Shown: positions 27,211 through 35,940 of the stretch, one piece after another
How positions within the stretch are numbered: the stretch's first letter is position 1
Layout of the letters: the number at the start of each line of letters is the position of its first letter
DNA from: Streptomyces sp. WM6386
Lineage (GTDB): Bacteria; Actinomycetota; Actinomycetes; Streptomycetales; Streptomycetaceae
Length of the DNA: 64,000 bases
Assembly (NCBI RefSeq): GCF_000972385.1
Contig: NZ_JXTE01000015.1
Location: 67,864 to 131,863, forward strand
Direction of reading: 5' to 3'
The notes under the pieces: generated by a model
What the model was told of the DNA's origin: nothing
The model's input: only the letters and a program-made list of their open reading frames with translations
Databases searched by the model: none
Translations under genes and position numbers: made by a program

Positions 27211-27978
27211 GTGGACATCCAGGTCCAGAGCTTTGCCGTCACCAATCTCCGCCGCCGTCCCGTGGTCGTCGAGACCGGCGGCTTCATCGCCGGGTTCACC
27301 CCCGACACCGACAACCCCTACATGAACTACGCGACACCGCTGCCCGGCGCCGAGCCGACGGAGCAGGACGTCGCCGCGCTGATCGCCATCTTCCGGGAAC
27401 GGGGCCTGCTGCCCCGACTGGAGTTCGCCCCGCAGGCCGCTCCCGCCGTAGCACCCGCCCTGCGGGCGGCAGGCTTCGGCACCGAAGCAGTGCACGAATA
27501 CCTCATCTGTACACCCCGCACGCTGGCTCTTCCCCGGTCCGGCGTCTCCCCGCACGTGGAAAGCCCGACCACCGACGAAGAGTTCACCGAGCTCGATGCC
27601 GCCCTTGCCGAGGCATTCGGTGGCGTCTTCGACCCATCGCCGCAGGGGGCGGTCCGGCTGCGCCGCACCCAGCAGAGCGGCGGAGCGGTGCGCTTCGTCC
27701 GCGACCCGCGGGGCGGCATCGCCGGCGGGGCGTCCTGCTCCCCTCCCGCTGAGAACACCGCAGAACTGACCGGCGTCGGCACCCGCCCCGCCTGCCGTGG
27801 CCGCGGCATCGCCGCCGCGGTCACCGCGTCGCTGACCGAAGCCATGTTCCACCAGGGAGCCGGATCAGTCTGGCTGGAGTACTCCGGCGAAGGATCCCGC
27901 CGCGTCTACGAGCGCGCCGGCTACCGGCCGCAAGGCACTCGCCTCTACCTCTCCTTGCCGCCGGCGCAGCAACCCTGA
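27211..27978 (+). CDS. GNAT-family N-acetyltransferase
   Basis: This 255-residue acetyltransferase starts at GTG 27211, where family homology begins (VDIQVQSFAVTNLRRRPVVV); the open frame runs upstream to 26764 without support. The N-terminal half resembles an arm domain (FRERGLLPRLEFAPQAAPAV). The acetyl-CoA loop is in TGVGTRPACRGRGIAAAV near 188, followed by AMFHQGAGSVWLEYSGEGSR and VYERAGYRPQG. The substrate is unknown. Nothing upstream suggests an operon. Confidence 0.8.
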   Translation: MDIQVQSFAVTNLRRRPVVVETGGFIAGFTPDTDNPYMNYATPLPGAEPTEQDVAALIAIFRERGLLPRLEFAPQAAPAVAPALRAAGFGTEAVHEYLICTPRTLALPRSGVSPHVESPTTDEEFTELDAALAEAFGGVFDPSPQGAVRLRRTQQSGGAVRFVRDPRGGIAGGASCSPPAENTAELTGVGTRPACRGRGIAAAVTASLTEAMFHQGAGSVWLEYSGEGSRRVYERAGYRPQGTRLYLSLPPAQQP

Positions 27979-28092
27979 CCGCATCACGGCAGCCCGGTTT
28001 GAGCACACGCTTCTGACGTCCCCGTTGGCCGCGGCTTCACGCCCCCGATGATCCGCAGCAGAGCGACACGACAGCGGAGTAGCGGCTGCGCG

Positions 28093-28770
28093 TCAGGTGA
28101 AGTCGGGCGCCAACTCGCCCAGAAAGGCCGCGAGGCTGTGCGGGTCACGGCGGGCGATATTGTGCCCGACGGGGATTTCGTGAACCCGCCAGTCCGGGTC
28201 GTCGCGCAACCGGTCGGTCAGGGCCAGAAACGGGCTGCCGACCCACGCACCACCACTGATGAACGTCCGGCCCGGCGCGCGGCCGGGGTTCCCTTCCAGC
28301 CTGATCGACTGGACAAAGCTCGCCATGGGATGCGGCCGCGCTCGAGGGTCCAGCCCCTCAGGGACCGCGACCCATCGGCCATCGGCGCGGGCGCCGGCTA
28401 CAAACAGGTCCCGGAAGCTGTCACTGGTCAGCGACCAACACGAATCCCCGTCGTTCGGGACATAGGCATCGATGAAGACGAGCTGCTCGAGGCGGTCGCC
28501 GAGCCGATCCGCGACTCCGGCGATCACCATCCCGCCGTAGCTGTGCCCGCACAGCGCGAGGGGTGTTTCGCCGCTCCGTTCAATGATCTCGGCCACCTGG
28601 TCGATATGAGTGTCGAGGTTCGGCGGACGGTCCACATCGGCCGGGCCGTCCAACTCCAACCCTGCCAAAGTCACCGCCTCGACCTGGTGACCATCTCGAC
28701 GCAGCTCGGCGGCCACCGAGTCGAACACCCAACCGCCCTGCCAACCACCCGGCACCATGACGAATTTCAC
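28093..28770 (-). CDS. Alpha/beta hydrolase (EstC-like)
   Basis: This 225-residue hydrolase starts at GTG 28770. The motifs are VMVPGGWQGGWVF (oxyanion loop), the nucleophile elbow LCGHSYGGMV with Ser near residue 75, and a C-terminal PVGHNIARRDP with the catalytic His. It belongs to the small cap-less esterase/lactonase group typified by EstC and salicylate esterases. The substrate is not predictable. It stands alone and ends near the GNAT gene on the opposite strand. Confidence 0.82.
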   Translation of the reverse strand: MKFVMVPGGWQGGWVFDSVAAELRRDGHQVEAVTLAGLELDGPADVDRPPNLDTHIDQVAEIIERSGETPLALCGHSYGGMVIAGVADRLGDRLEQLVFIDAYVPNDGDSCWSLTSDSFRDLFVAGARADGRWVAVPEGLDPRARPHPMASFVQSIRLEGNPGRAPGRTFISGGAWVGSPFLALTDRLRDDPDWRVHEIPVGHNIARRDPHSLAAFLGELAPDFT

Positions 28771-28879
28771 CGCGACATCGTAGATCGCGCACCTCCCCAT
28801 GAGTCCAGCTGCTGGCCGCCTGCCTCGGCACAACCCCGCCCGGCAGCCGCGAACAGGCACGCCCCGGTAGGCGCCGAAG

Positions 28880-29300
28880 TGGTCGGCTGGGCCCGGCTGA
28901 CGTGCGCTTTGAGCTCCGCGTCCCGCAACGCGCGGGCGGGCGCCAGGACTTCACCGAGACCGACTACGCCCGCCTGCTCGATGCCGCACACCAGCCGCTC
29001 GGCGGCGGCCAACGTCTTGGTCGCACCTTGAACACGCACGTCAGGCACACCAGGCAGGAGCTGACCGAGCCCGCAATCATGGCTGACCCATTACCAGTTG
29101 CCGCCACAGGCTCCGGAGTTCCGGAGTTCAACCCGGCCGCGGCCGTGTGGTCGCACCTGAAGAGCTCCCTGGCCCAACTCACCACACACAGCCTCGACCA
29201 GCTAACCCACTGGTGACGTCGCGACCGAAACGGATGAAGTGCCGCCCGCCTCATCGAGGGTCTTGTCGCCAGGACCGGACTTCACCTGCAACCGCCGTGA
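28880..29300 (+). pseudogene. IS630-type transposase remnant
   Basis: Across two frames the + strand reads DFTETDYARLLDAAHQPLGG, LNTHVRHTRQELTEPA, PEFNPAAAVWSHLKSSLAQL, then RPKRMKCRP and LIEGLVARTGLHLQPP to a stop at 29298-29300. These are the C-terminal blocks of IS630 transposases (ADYARLLDAAH, NLNTHVS, PELNPVEGVWSHLKRSL, RLKRMQYRP). The VWD of the catalytic core is lost and a frameshift lies near 29255. 29301-29508 is empty. Confidence 0.75.
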
Positions 29301-29508
29301 CCCAGCCATCAAAAAAATCTTCAGCAGGTCAACCGGCGCGTCGTGGGCTGTTGCTGCAACGGCAGGCGTCATCGGCCGAAATCGTGCTGCCTGTTCTGCC
29401 CCTCTGGAACGACCATGGGCCCCATCAACGGCTTTCTCACCCCTGGGCCGTACCCGTAGTGGAGTGCGACCGCCACCCGCACCATGTCCGTGAGCCAAAG
29501 AGGATGTA

Positions 29509-30489
29509 ATGCTCCGCATTCATTTCACCCCCCATGACCTGCAGAATATTCGAATTCTCCGCAAGCCGGATCCGTTGTGGGAGCTGATCTGCAGTATGTG
29601 CCGCCTGGACACAGGACAGGGGCCACTGGAATTCGGCCACTGGCGTCGCTCAGTTCGCGCCAGAGTGGAGGTCGACCGGGTTCTGGGGGCGGCTCTGCAG
29701 CCGTTGCGGACATTGGTTCCCAACATCGGCTACATTCCCGATTTCCTCACACCTCCGACCACTGGAGGGGAGCTGTCCTACGCACTTGACCTGGTGCGTG
29801 GCACCTCGCGAACTCGGCTCGTACGCGAACTGACTCGGCTCGGTGACAGCCAGGTTCTGCCGAGCTGGACCGTGGCGCTGGGCAGGCCGGGGGACAAAGG
29901 ACTCGCCATGCTGATCCGCGCACTGGATGTGTACTTCGGCGCCGCGTTGCAGCCACACTGGTCCCGGATCCGAGCGGTCGTCGGCAATGACATCGACCTG
30001 CGCACGCGCACCCTTCTCGACGGGGGCACTCAGGCCCTGCTCAACGACCTGTATCCGTTGGCCCGTTGGAAGCCCCCTGTCCTGGAGGTCGACTACCCGG
30101 TACGGCGTGACCTCCGCCTCGAAGGCCGCGGTCTGCTCCTCGTCCCGTCCTTCTTCTGCTGGCGCCGAGCCACCGCCCTGGCCGATCCCGCTCTGCCTCC
30201 GGTACTCGTCTACCCCGTCGCGAAGACGCCCTTGGACGTCGCCCGGGCAACGGGGGACGGCGTTGGACGCCTGCTCGGCCGCACTCGGGCCGCCATCCTG
30301 GCCGATGTCGCTCGGCGGGACGGTCGTACCAGCTCCGAAGTCGCCGAAGCCGTCGGTATCGCCCCGGCCAGCGTGAGTTATCAGATGGACGTTTTGCGGG
30401 CCGGAGGACTGGTGGAAAGTCACCGCGCCGGCAAATACGTCCTGCACTCGGCAACAGCATTGGGTTTACGGTTACTCGACGTGCGGTGA
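29509..30489 (+). CDS. DUF5937/ArsR-type winged-helix regulator with TTA codons
   Basis: This 326-residue regulator has an N-terminal DUF5937 region (MLRIHFTPHDLQNIRI to about 230) and a C-terminal ArsR-like winged helix at about 245-320 (RAAILADVARRDGRTSSEVA, GIAPASVSYQMDVLRAGGLV, SHRAGKYVLHSATALG). The start follows AGAGGA. Two TTA leucine codons occur near the end (30466-30468 and 30472-30474). TTA is rare in Streptomyces and needs the bldA tRNA, so translation is probably linked to development. The secreted cutinase-like gene begins 128 nt downstream on the same strand and is the likely target. Confidence 0.82.
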   Translation: MLRIHFTPHDLQNIRILRKPDPLWELICSMCRLDTGQGPLEFGHWRRSVRARVEVDRVLGAALQPLRTLVPNIGYIPDFLTPPTTGGELSYALDLVRGTSRTRLVRELTRLGDSQVLPSWTVALGRPGDKGLAMLIRALDVYFGAALQPHWSRIRAVVGNDIDLRTRTLLDGGTQALLNDLYPLARWKPPVLEVDYPVRRDLRLEGRGLLLVPSFFCWRRATALADPALPPVLVYPVAKTPLDVARATGDGVGRLLGRTRAAILADVARRDGRTSSEVAEAVGIAPASVSYQMDVLRAGGLVESHRAGKYVLHSATALGLRLLDVR

Positions 30490-30617
30490 CTGCAACATTT
30501 CGAACCCCATTGAACTGTTTGAACTTCGCGTCCACCGATGCCAATGTGGCGGCCGTCCTTGCGATTGACTGTTTGAGCCCTGTGCGTTGCACCGGGCCGA
30601 ACCAGGGGGAAGACCGC

Positions 30618-32255
30618 ATGAGATATTCCGCACGACCAGGAGGAAACCAGGCGCCGCGCCGCCGGGCGATATGGGCGGGGGTCCTCGCACTGCTGGCCGG
30701 ACTGTTTTCGACGGCTCAGCTCGCCGGTGCAGACAGCGCGTCCGCGCTGCCGCCGCCTCCCCAGCCGGCGATGAATTGCGACAAGCCGTGGGTGATCATC
30801 AATGCCTACGGCACAGCCGAATATGTGGAACCGGGTGTGACCACACCGTACGGATCCATCGGCGTGAACGACACCTACGTCCGGGCGGTGACCGCGGAGC
30901 TCAACTCGCGGGGAGTGCCAAGCAGCGACATCACCGCACGCAATCTGCCCTATCCCGCGTCGGCGATCGACTGGGACCTGCCGTGGCCCCCCTTCCTGGG
31001 CGACAATCCGGGACCCGACGACTACTGGGAGTCGATGTGGAAGGGCCGCGACGAACTGGTCCGTGAGATCGAGTTCTACTCCGACTGCCCGAGCCGCCCG
31101 ACCTTGGTGCTGATCGGGTACTCGCAGGGTGGACAGGTGGTCAAGAACTCCCTCGCCAACGCTGCCGTCGCCGGGGACCAGCGCCGTTCCGACTCGGTGG
31201 GCGCCGCCATCACCATCGGGGACGCGTCCCGCCACAACGGCCAGACCGGGATGGCGCAGAGCAGACAGATGCTGACCCTCAACCGCGACTACCAGGAGAC
31301 CACCACCACCATCGACCGCGGCGGACTGATGCAGCGGGTGCCGGTGCCGTCGGTCTTCGCCGGATTCATCGGTGACGGACGGTACTTCGACGTCTGCCGC
31401 ACCGACGACCTCGTGTGCAACAAGCCGGGACGCCCCGGCACGGGCAACTGGTTGGCGGAGTTCGGCCTGAGTATCGACGACGGTACGACCAACCCGCCGC
31501 ACATCGCCTATCGGGACAACGCCCGGGTGAACGGGAACCCGGTGATCAGGTGGCAGAACGAGCAAGGTGGACGTGTCGCGGCCGATGTCGCCGACCGTGC
31601 CGTCGCCGCGGCGGTCGCCCAGCGGAACATCGTCCACCCGCCGCCCGAACCGGAAGTGCCGCCCGGCACCACGCCGGTCGAGATGTGGGCGACCGACGTC
31701 AACGTGCGCACGGCCCCGACGACCGACGCCGAGGTCACTCATCGGTTCCCCAGCCCCACCACCGTCTACGTGCAGTGCCAGAAGCGCGCCGAGCCGGTGA
31801 CTGACGGCGGTGTCACCAACGACGTCTGGTCCTATCTGCCCGTCCAGCACGGCTGGATCAGCAACCTCTATCTGCGCGGCCCCGCATGGATTCCCGGCGT
31901 GCCGGAGTGTGCGGGCTCCACTCCCCCGCCCGACCAGGGGCTCTACCACTGCGACATCGGGGGTGACCCCGAGAGCTGGTGCGCCCGGGTGACCGGCATC
32001 GACCCGGGATCGTTCCTCGGCATGTACAACGAACCGGACTACGATCACGGGCGCAGTTCGTCCTACCAGGGCCACAACGGCGACGAGCTGATCGTGCTCT
32101 GCTGGACGACGGGTGCGGTCGACGCCGACGGCACCGGCAACCGGTACTGGTTCTTCGCCGACACCGGTGGAGCCCTGCCGGGCGGTTACGTCAACGATCA
32201 CTACCTGACGACAGGCAAGTTCGCGGACTGGAGCCAGGTCATCCCACCCTGCTGA
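30618..32255 (+). CDS. Secreted cutinase-family hydrolase with C-terminal SH3-like domain
   Basis: This 545-residue exported protein begins with a signal peptide (RRAIWAGVLALLAGLFSTA, cut near 42). The cutinase/alpha-beta hydrolase domain covers about 50-320 with the nucleophile Ser169 in VLIGYSQGGQV. A Pro-rich linker (HPPPEPEVPPGTTPVE) leads to an SH3-like repeat region (ATDVNVRTAPTTDAEVTHRF, GWISNLYLRGP) and a Cys-containing tail. Cutinase-like enzymes cleave polyester or lipid esters outside the cell; SH3 domains often bind cell wall. ATG 30618 follows GGGGGAAG. A strong hairpin follows the stop. Confidence 0.85.
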   Translation: MRYSARPGGNQAPRRRAIWAGVLALLAGLFSTAQLAGADSASALPPPPQPAMNCDKPWVIINAYGTAEYVEPGVTTPYGSIGVNDTYVRAVTAELNSRGVPSSDITARNLPYPASAIDWDLPWPPFLGDNPGPDDYWESMWKGRDELVREIEFYSDCPSRPTLVLIGYSQGGQVVKNSLANAAVAGDQRRSDSVGAAITIGDASRHNGQTGMAQSRQMLTLNRDYQETTTTIDRGGLMQRVPVPSVFAGFIGDGRYFDVCRTDDLVCNKPGRPGTGNWLAEFGLSIDDGTTNPPHIAYRDNARVNGNPVIRWQNEQGGRVAADVADRAVAAAVAQRNIVHPPPEPEVPPGTTPVEMWATDVNVRTAPTTDAEVTHRFPSPTTVYVQCQKRAEPVTDGGVTNDVWSYLPVQHGWISNLYLRGPAWIPGVPECAGSTPPPDQGLYHCDIGGDPESWCARVTGIDPGSFLGMYNEPDYDHGRSSSYQGHNGDELIVLCWTTGAVDADGTGNRYWFFADTGGALPGGYVNDHYLTTGKFADWSQVIPPC

Positions 32256-32276
32256 AACCGCCGGATGACACACCCA

Positions 32277-32310
32277 CCTGGGGCGGCCGTGCACACGCGG
32301 CCGCCCCAGG
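32277..32310 (+). terminator. Strong hairpin terminator of the cutinase-like gene
   Basis: CCTGGGGCGGCCG (32277-32289) and its exact complement (32298-32310) form a 13-bp GC stem with an 8-nt loop, 22 nt after the stop codon. Confidence 0.8.
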
Positions 32311-32490
32311 CACGACGCTTCGAGGCATCTGGTCTCCTCTCGCCGTCACAGCGGGTCGTGGAACGGCGATTTTCGGCCTCAAAGAGCCTCCCTGGCCCAG
32401 GGATTGAGGGTTCACAGATGAACGGGAGTTGGCTACCCCCGCCCCGGGGCCGCGCCACGGCCGCGGAGCCCGACCCCCGGCCTCTCCCGG

Positions 32491-32645
32491 TCAGCGGAAC
32501 CTGGCCTGCCCGGCCCGCCCTCGACGAAGTTGCGCATGCCGATCTCGCGGTCCTCGGTGGCGAACAGCCCGGCGAACCCGTTGCGTTCGATCGCGAGCCC
32601 GATGGCGAAGGCCTCGTCCGCCTTCACCTGGCCGCCTGTGAAGAC
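32491..32645 (-). pseudogene. Enoyl-CoA hydratase C-terminal fragment
   Basis: The minus strand reads VKADEAFAIGLAIERNGFAG, LFATEDREIGMRNFVEGGPG, then after a frame change QARFR and a TGA. This is the C-terminal end of the crotonase family (FAGLFATEDQREGMRAFVEKGPG...F). The oxyanion-hole residues are lost. It lies head to head with an MFS fragment. Confidence 0.55.
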
Positions 32646-32654
32646 GAGGCCTTG

Positions 32655-32987
32655 GCCTTGATGATGACCACCGCGTTCCAGGGTGCGACCTCAGGCCTGC
32701 ACCGCGATGACACGGGCGTCGCCTCGGCGCTGATCAACACCGGCCAGCAAATCGGCGGCTCCATCAGTACGGCGCTCCTGACCACCGTTGCCTCGTCGGC
32801 CACGACCGACTACCTGACGTCGCACAAGCCCAGCGCGCCGGCCGCAGCCCAGGCCGGGGTCGAGGGCTACACGGCCACCCTGGCGTGGGGCTCCGGGTTC
32901 TTCGTGGTCGGTGCGGTGATCGCGGCGTTCCTGATTCCGAATCGGGCCCTGGAGCCGTCCGAGGGCGAGCCCGTGATGGCCCACTGA
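32655..32987 (+). pseudogene. MFS drug transporter C-terminal fragment
   Basis: The + frame reads LALMMTTAFQGATSGLHRDD, TGVASALINTGQQIGGSIST, ALLTTVASSATTDYL and AWGSGFFVVGAVIAAFLIPN to a stop at 32987. This is the last quarter of 14-helix EmrB/QacA-type exporters (GVASALINTGQQIGGSLGTAL). No start or upstream helices exist. A broken TetR gene with a clear operator follows, which is the usual partner. Confidence 0.7.
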
Positions 32988-33150
32988 GCCTGGATCCACC
33001 CTAGAAATGCCCTGCTACCTGCGATGACTGTTGTCCTCAGGACACCAATCAGCGCAGGAAAGCAGGGCATCTCGCGGTGGTGGCCGGCCCCCACCGGACG
33101 GACGCCCCCTGCCCGCCTTTGCCGTGTGTGGTACCCCGACCCCACCCTGG

Positions 33151-33164
33151 AAACCGATCGGTTT
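33151..33164. promoter_or_regulatory. Perfect palindromic TetR-type operator
   Basis: AAACCGATCGGTTT is a perfect 14-bp palindrome 33 nt upstream of the TetR reading frame. It is followed by an AT-rich stretch that could hold a promoter. It is probably the autoregulatory site of the now broken regulator. Confidence 0.6.
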
Positions 33165-33196
33165 TCTTTTCGTTCGGTTCGCGTTAACCTCGCAGT

Positions 33197-33735
33197 ATGA
33201 CCACCCAAGTGAGACCAAGCCCCAGGGAGCGGCTGCTGGAGGCGGCGGCCACGCTCACCTACCGAGACGGTGTCAGCATCGGCATCGACGCATTGTGCAA
33301 GGCCGCGGGAGTATCGAAGCGCTCCATGTACCAACTGTTCGACAGCAAGGACGAACTACTGGCAGCAAGCCTTTGAGGAGCGCGCCACCGCCTTCGTGGC
33401 CGGGCTCCTGCCCGCGGCGAACCACGGCGGTTCGCCGCGCGAGAAGATCCAGCACGTCTTCGAGCAGGTGGAACAGCAGGCGGGCGCACCCGAGTTCCAC
33501 GGCTGTCGGTACCTGTCCGTGCAGATCGAGCTCAAGGACCAGAGCCACCCCGCGAGCCAGGTGGCCCATCGAATCAAGGCGAACCTGACGGCATTCTTCC
33601 GCTCCCAGGCCGAAGCGGCCGGCGCGCACGATCCCGACCTGCCGGCCCGGCAACTCATCCTGGTCTTCGACGGCGCCAGCGCCCGTGCGGGTATCCAGGC
33701 CGACAACCTGACCGGGCTCGTCACCCCTGCGAACA
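33197..33735 (+). pseudogene. TetR-family regulator broken by a one-base insertion
   Basis: ATG 33197 opens MTTQVRPSPRERLLEAAATL, DGVSIGIDALCKAAGVSKRS then MYQLFDSKDELLAASL, a normal TetR helix-turn-helix, and hits TGA at 33374-33376. One frame over, the protein continues EERATAFVAGLLPAANHGGS, GCRYLSVQIELKDQSHP and LILVFDGASARAGIQADNLT. CTTTGAGGAG in place of CTTGAGGAG explains the break: one extra T near 33372-33374. Homology ends near 33735; the frame runs on to 33899 in unrelated sequence. Confidence 0.75.
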
Positions 33736-34029
33736 GGCTCGGAGACCGGGGCGCTCTCCGAGCCGACAGCGGTCGGCGGCAGGTCTCGCCGACCGCCGAA
33801 ATGCACGATCTCCCCCAGAGCCCCATCCAACCCGCGACCGCCACCTCAATAGCGGGCAGGGATGTCTTCCCTTCTCCACGCCAAGGCCGCGACGAGTAGT
33901 GCTGTCTTACCCGGGGCTTTCGAGGCCCCAAGCTCGCCCGACGCTCGCCACCAGCACCGCAGTGACCACAGCAGCCCGCTCGATGAAGTAGCGCTCCACC
34001 GCGCCCTGACCGACGTCGGCGCCACGCAC

Positions 34030-34273
34030 GATCGCAGACAACGCCCTGCGCAGCGACCGGGGCGGCTACTTCGACATCCAGCCGCAGCTACCTACCCAGC
34101 GCCGCGGCGGCGAGGACGTCCACGGCAGCTGGTTCGGCCAGCCATCGTTCGGCGCATACGCGGTGGCCAGCGTCCGCAACGCGGTCAAGGTCGACGACGA
34201 CGTACCGCTGGACTTCCTCGGCCCTCTCGGCTGCGGTCTGATGACCGGCGCCGGCACCGCCGTCCGGCGCTGA
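34030..34273 (+). pseudogene. Aryl-alcohol dehydrogenase, middle fragment
   Basis: The + frame reads RSDRGGYFDIQPQLPTQRRG, VHGSWFGQPSFGAYAVASVR, NAVKVDDDVPLDFLGPLGCG, then LMTGAGTAVRR and a stop. HGSFFGQSSFATYALA...LLGPLGCGIQTGAGAV is the domain boundary of zinc-dependent NAD(P)-aryl-alcohol dehydrogenases. It neither overlaps nor joins the C-terminal piece of the same family at 17340-17640. 33736-34029 and 34274-34348 hold nothing else. Confidence 0.6.
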
Positions 34274-34348
34274 ATCGCCAGGCCTGGCTGCGCTGCCGTG
34301 TATCCGTTCTGGATGTGGGCCCGCCGGGGGCGGTGCACTGTGCGCGGA

Positions 34349-34945
34349 TCAGCGGGCGATCGAGATCGCGAAGGGTGCGAATCCGCTGGAGCGATTCACG
34401 TGCGGTACGAACAGGATCGCGGCCTCCGTGGCGCGGGCGGTCTGGATCCCGCCGAGATCAGTGATCCACTTCTTACGCCAGCCGAGGTCGATGAGCAGCT
34501 CACGGACGGTCTGCTTGGCCTGTGGGTCGTCGCCGGAGAGGAAGGCGTCGGGCGCCTGGGTGAGCGTGGCCGGCGCGGTCATCACCGGGAAGAGCATGGT
34601 GTTGAGTGTCTTGACGACGCGTGTTTCGGGGAGCGCTTCCTGGAGTTGCTCGGCGAGGCTTGAGCCGGGGTAGATCAGGTCGGCGGGCAGTCCGTCCGGT
34701 CCGTCGACGGTGGCGTTGGAGACGTCGACGAGGATCGTGTCGCGCAGTTCCTCGCGCAGGGCGACGAGCCCGTCCAGCGAGCCGGCGCCCGGGGTGGCGT
34801 TGATGACGATCTGGGCTGTCCGGGCAGCGTCGGCGGCGGCGCCCGGCGCGCGGTCCGCCACGGTCACCTCATGCCCTGCCCGGGTGAGGGCTGTGGCCAG
34901 GTTGCCGCCGACGCGGCCGTTTCCGAGTACTGCGATCGTGGTCAT
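34349..34945 (-). CDS. NADPH-dependent F420 reductase-like protein
   Basis: This 198-residue Rossmann protein is of the F420-reductase/oxidoreductase-coenzyme-F420 type. The nucleotide motif GNGRVGGNLATALTRAGHEV lies at 8-27, followed by VINATPGAGSLDGL, ILVDVSNATVDGPDGLPA and a conserved RVVKTLNTMLFPVM near 109. Homologues move hydride between NADPH and F420 or act on uncharacterised substrates; the usual GNG/GTG motif and NTM segment are present. It lies 36 nt downstream of the IMPase-like gene, so the two form an operon divergent from a LysR regulator. Confidence 0.82.
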   Translation of the reverse strand: MTTIAVLGNGRVGGNLATALTRAGHEVTVADRAPGAAADAARTAQIVINATPGAGSLDGLVALREELRDTILVDVSNATVDGPDGLPADLIYPGSSLAEQLQEALPETRVVKTLNTMLFPVMTAPATLTQAPDAFLSGDDPQAKQTVRELLIDLGWRKKWITDLGGIQTARATEAAILFVPHVNRSSGFAPFAISIAR

Positions 34946-34981
34946 GATGATCTGCTCCTTCGTGCAGATTGTGGTGCGCGG

Positions 34982-35800
34982 TCAGCGGGAGAGGGTGGCG
35001 ACGGCCTCGGCGTGGACGCCGGGCGCGGCGGCCAGGAAGCTCTCGCTCTGCGGGGTCCAGGGGCGTCCCTCGGCGTCGGAGATCTGTCCGCCGGCCTCGG
35101 TGACGAGCAGCGCTCCCGGCAGCAGGTCCGCGCGGGCGCCGGCGAACTGCCAGAAGGCGTCGATGCGGCCGGCGGCCACGTTCAGCAGGTGCAGGGTCGC
35201 GGGCACGGCGGTGCGGACGACGAGCGCGTCGAAGAGCATCGCGGTGATCGAGGAGCCGACGCGCCGCACGACCTTCTCGTCCTCGTCCGGCCGGGCCTGG
35301 CTGGTGGCCACGAGGCTCAGGCCGAGGTCCGCGGTCTCGGAGACGCGCAGCGGCCGGCCGTCGAGGTAGGCGCCCGCGCCGGTGAGCGCGGTGTAGGTCT
35401 CGCCGGTCAGCGGCAGGTGGACCGCGGTGAGCACCGGCTGGTTCTCACGCACGAGGGTGGCGGTCACCGCCCAATCCGGCAGGGCGTGCAGGTGGTTGAC
35501 GTTGCCTTCGGCCGGATCCACGACCCACCATTCGCCGGACGGCAGCGCCCCGCCGTCCAGCTCGTCCTCCACCCAGCCGGCGTCCGGGCGCAGGCGTGTG
35601 AGGCGGGGGCGCAGGATGTCGAGGGCCGCGTCGTCGTTGGCGGCGAGTGCGCGCATCAGCTCTTCGCGGGTCTGGTAGCGGACCACCTCGCCGAAGCGCT
35701 TGTGCAGCGCCGAGCCGGCCGCGCGTACGGCGATCGCGGTCTGGCCGAGCAGGTCGGCGTCGGAGGCGGCGGCGTCAGTGGTCTGAAGCGTTTCGGGCAT
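34982..35800 (-). CDS. Inositol-monophosphatase-like protein with degenerate metal motifs
   Basis: This 272-residue IMPase-superfamily protein has metal motif A reading WVVDPAEGNVNH (92-103) instead of the canonical WxxDPIDGTxNF, and motif B reading ARADLLPGALLVTEAGG instead of WDxAAGxLLVxEAGG. The first Glu motif is WVEDE (76-80). Some metal ligands (Glu79, Asp95) are present, but the second Asp of motif A is Glu98 and the Trp-Asp of motif B is altered. The substrate may differ from inositol phosphate. It is first in an operon with an F420-reductase-like gene, divergent from LysR with a T-N11-A box between them. Confidence 0.78.
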   Translation of the reverse strand: MPETLQTTDAAASDADLLGQTAIAVRAAGSALHKRFGEVVRYQTREELMRALAANDDAALDILRPRLTRLRPDAGWVEDELDGGALPSGEWWVVDPAEGNVNHLHALPDWAVTATLVRENQPVLTAVHLPLTGETYTALTGAGAYLDGRPLRVSETADLGLSLVATSQARPDEDEKVVRRVGSSITAMLFDALVVRTAVPATLHLLNVAAGRIDAFWQFAGARADLLPGALLVTEAGGQISDAEGRPWTPQSESFLAAAPGVHAEAVATLSR

Positions 35801-35899
35801 GGCGTTACTCCCGTGTGAGGAGGGGTGATGAGGAGGCCGATCGGACCACGCTGTGCGTTCCGTCTTGCGCTCTCATCTCGAAGGTATAGAGCCCTCCAA

Positions 35900-35920
35900 T
35901 TAACTTCAAATGCATGTTAA
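35900..35920. promoter_or_regulatory. LysR-type T-N11-A box
   Basis: TTAAC (35900-35904) and GTTAA (35916-35920) are an exact inverted repeat with an 11-nt spacer. The spacer fits the T-N11-A consensus of LysR regulators. It lies in the AT-rich divergent region 20 nt before the LysR start and 100 nt upstream of the IMPase-like gene. Confidence 0.6.
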
Positions 35921-35940
35921 GCACGGCTAGGATTACTCAC

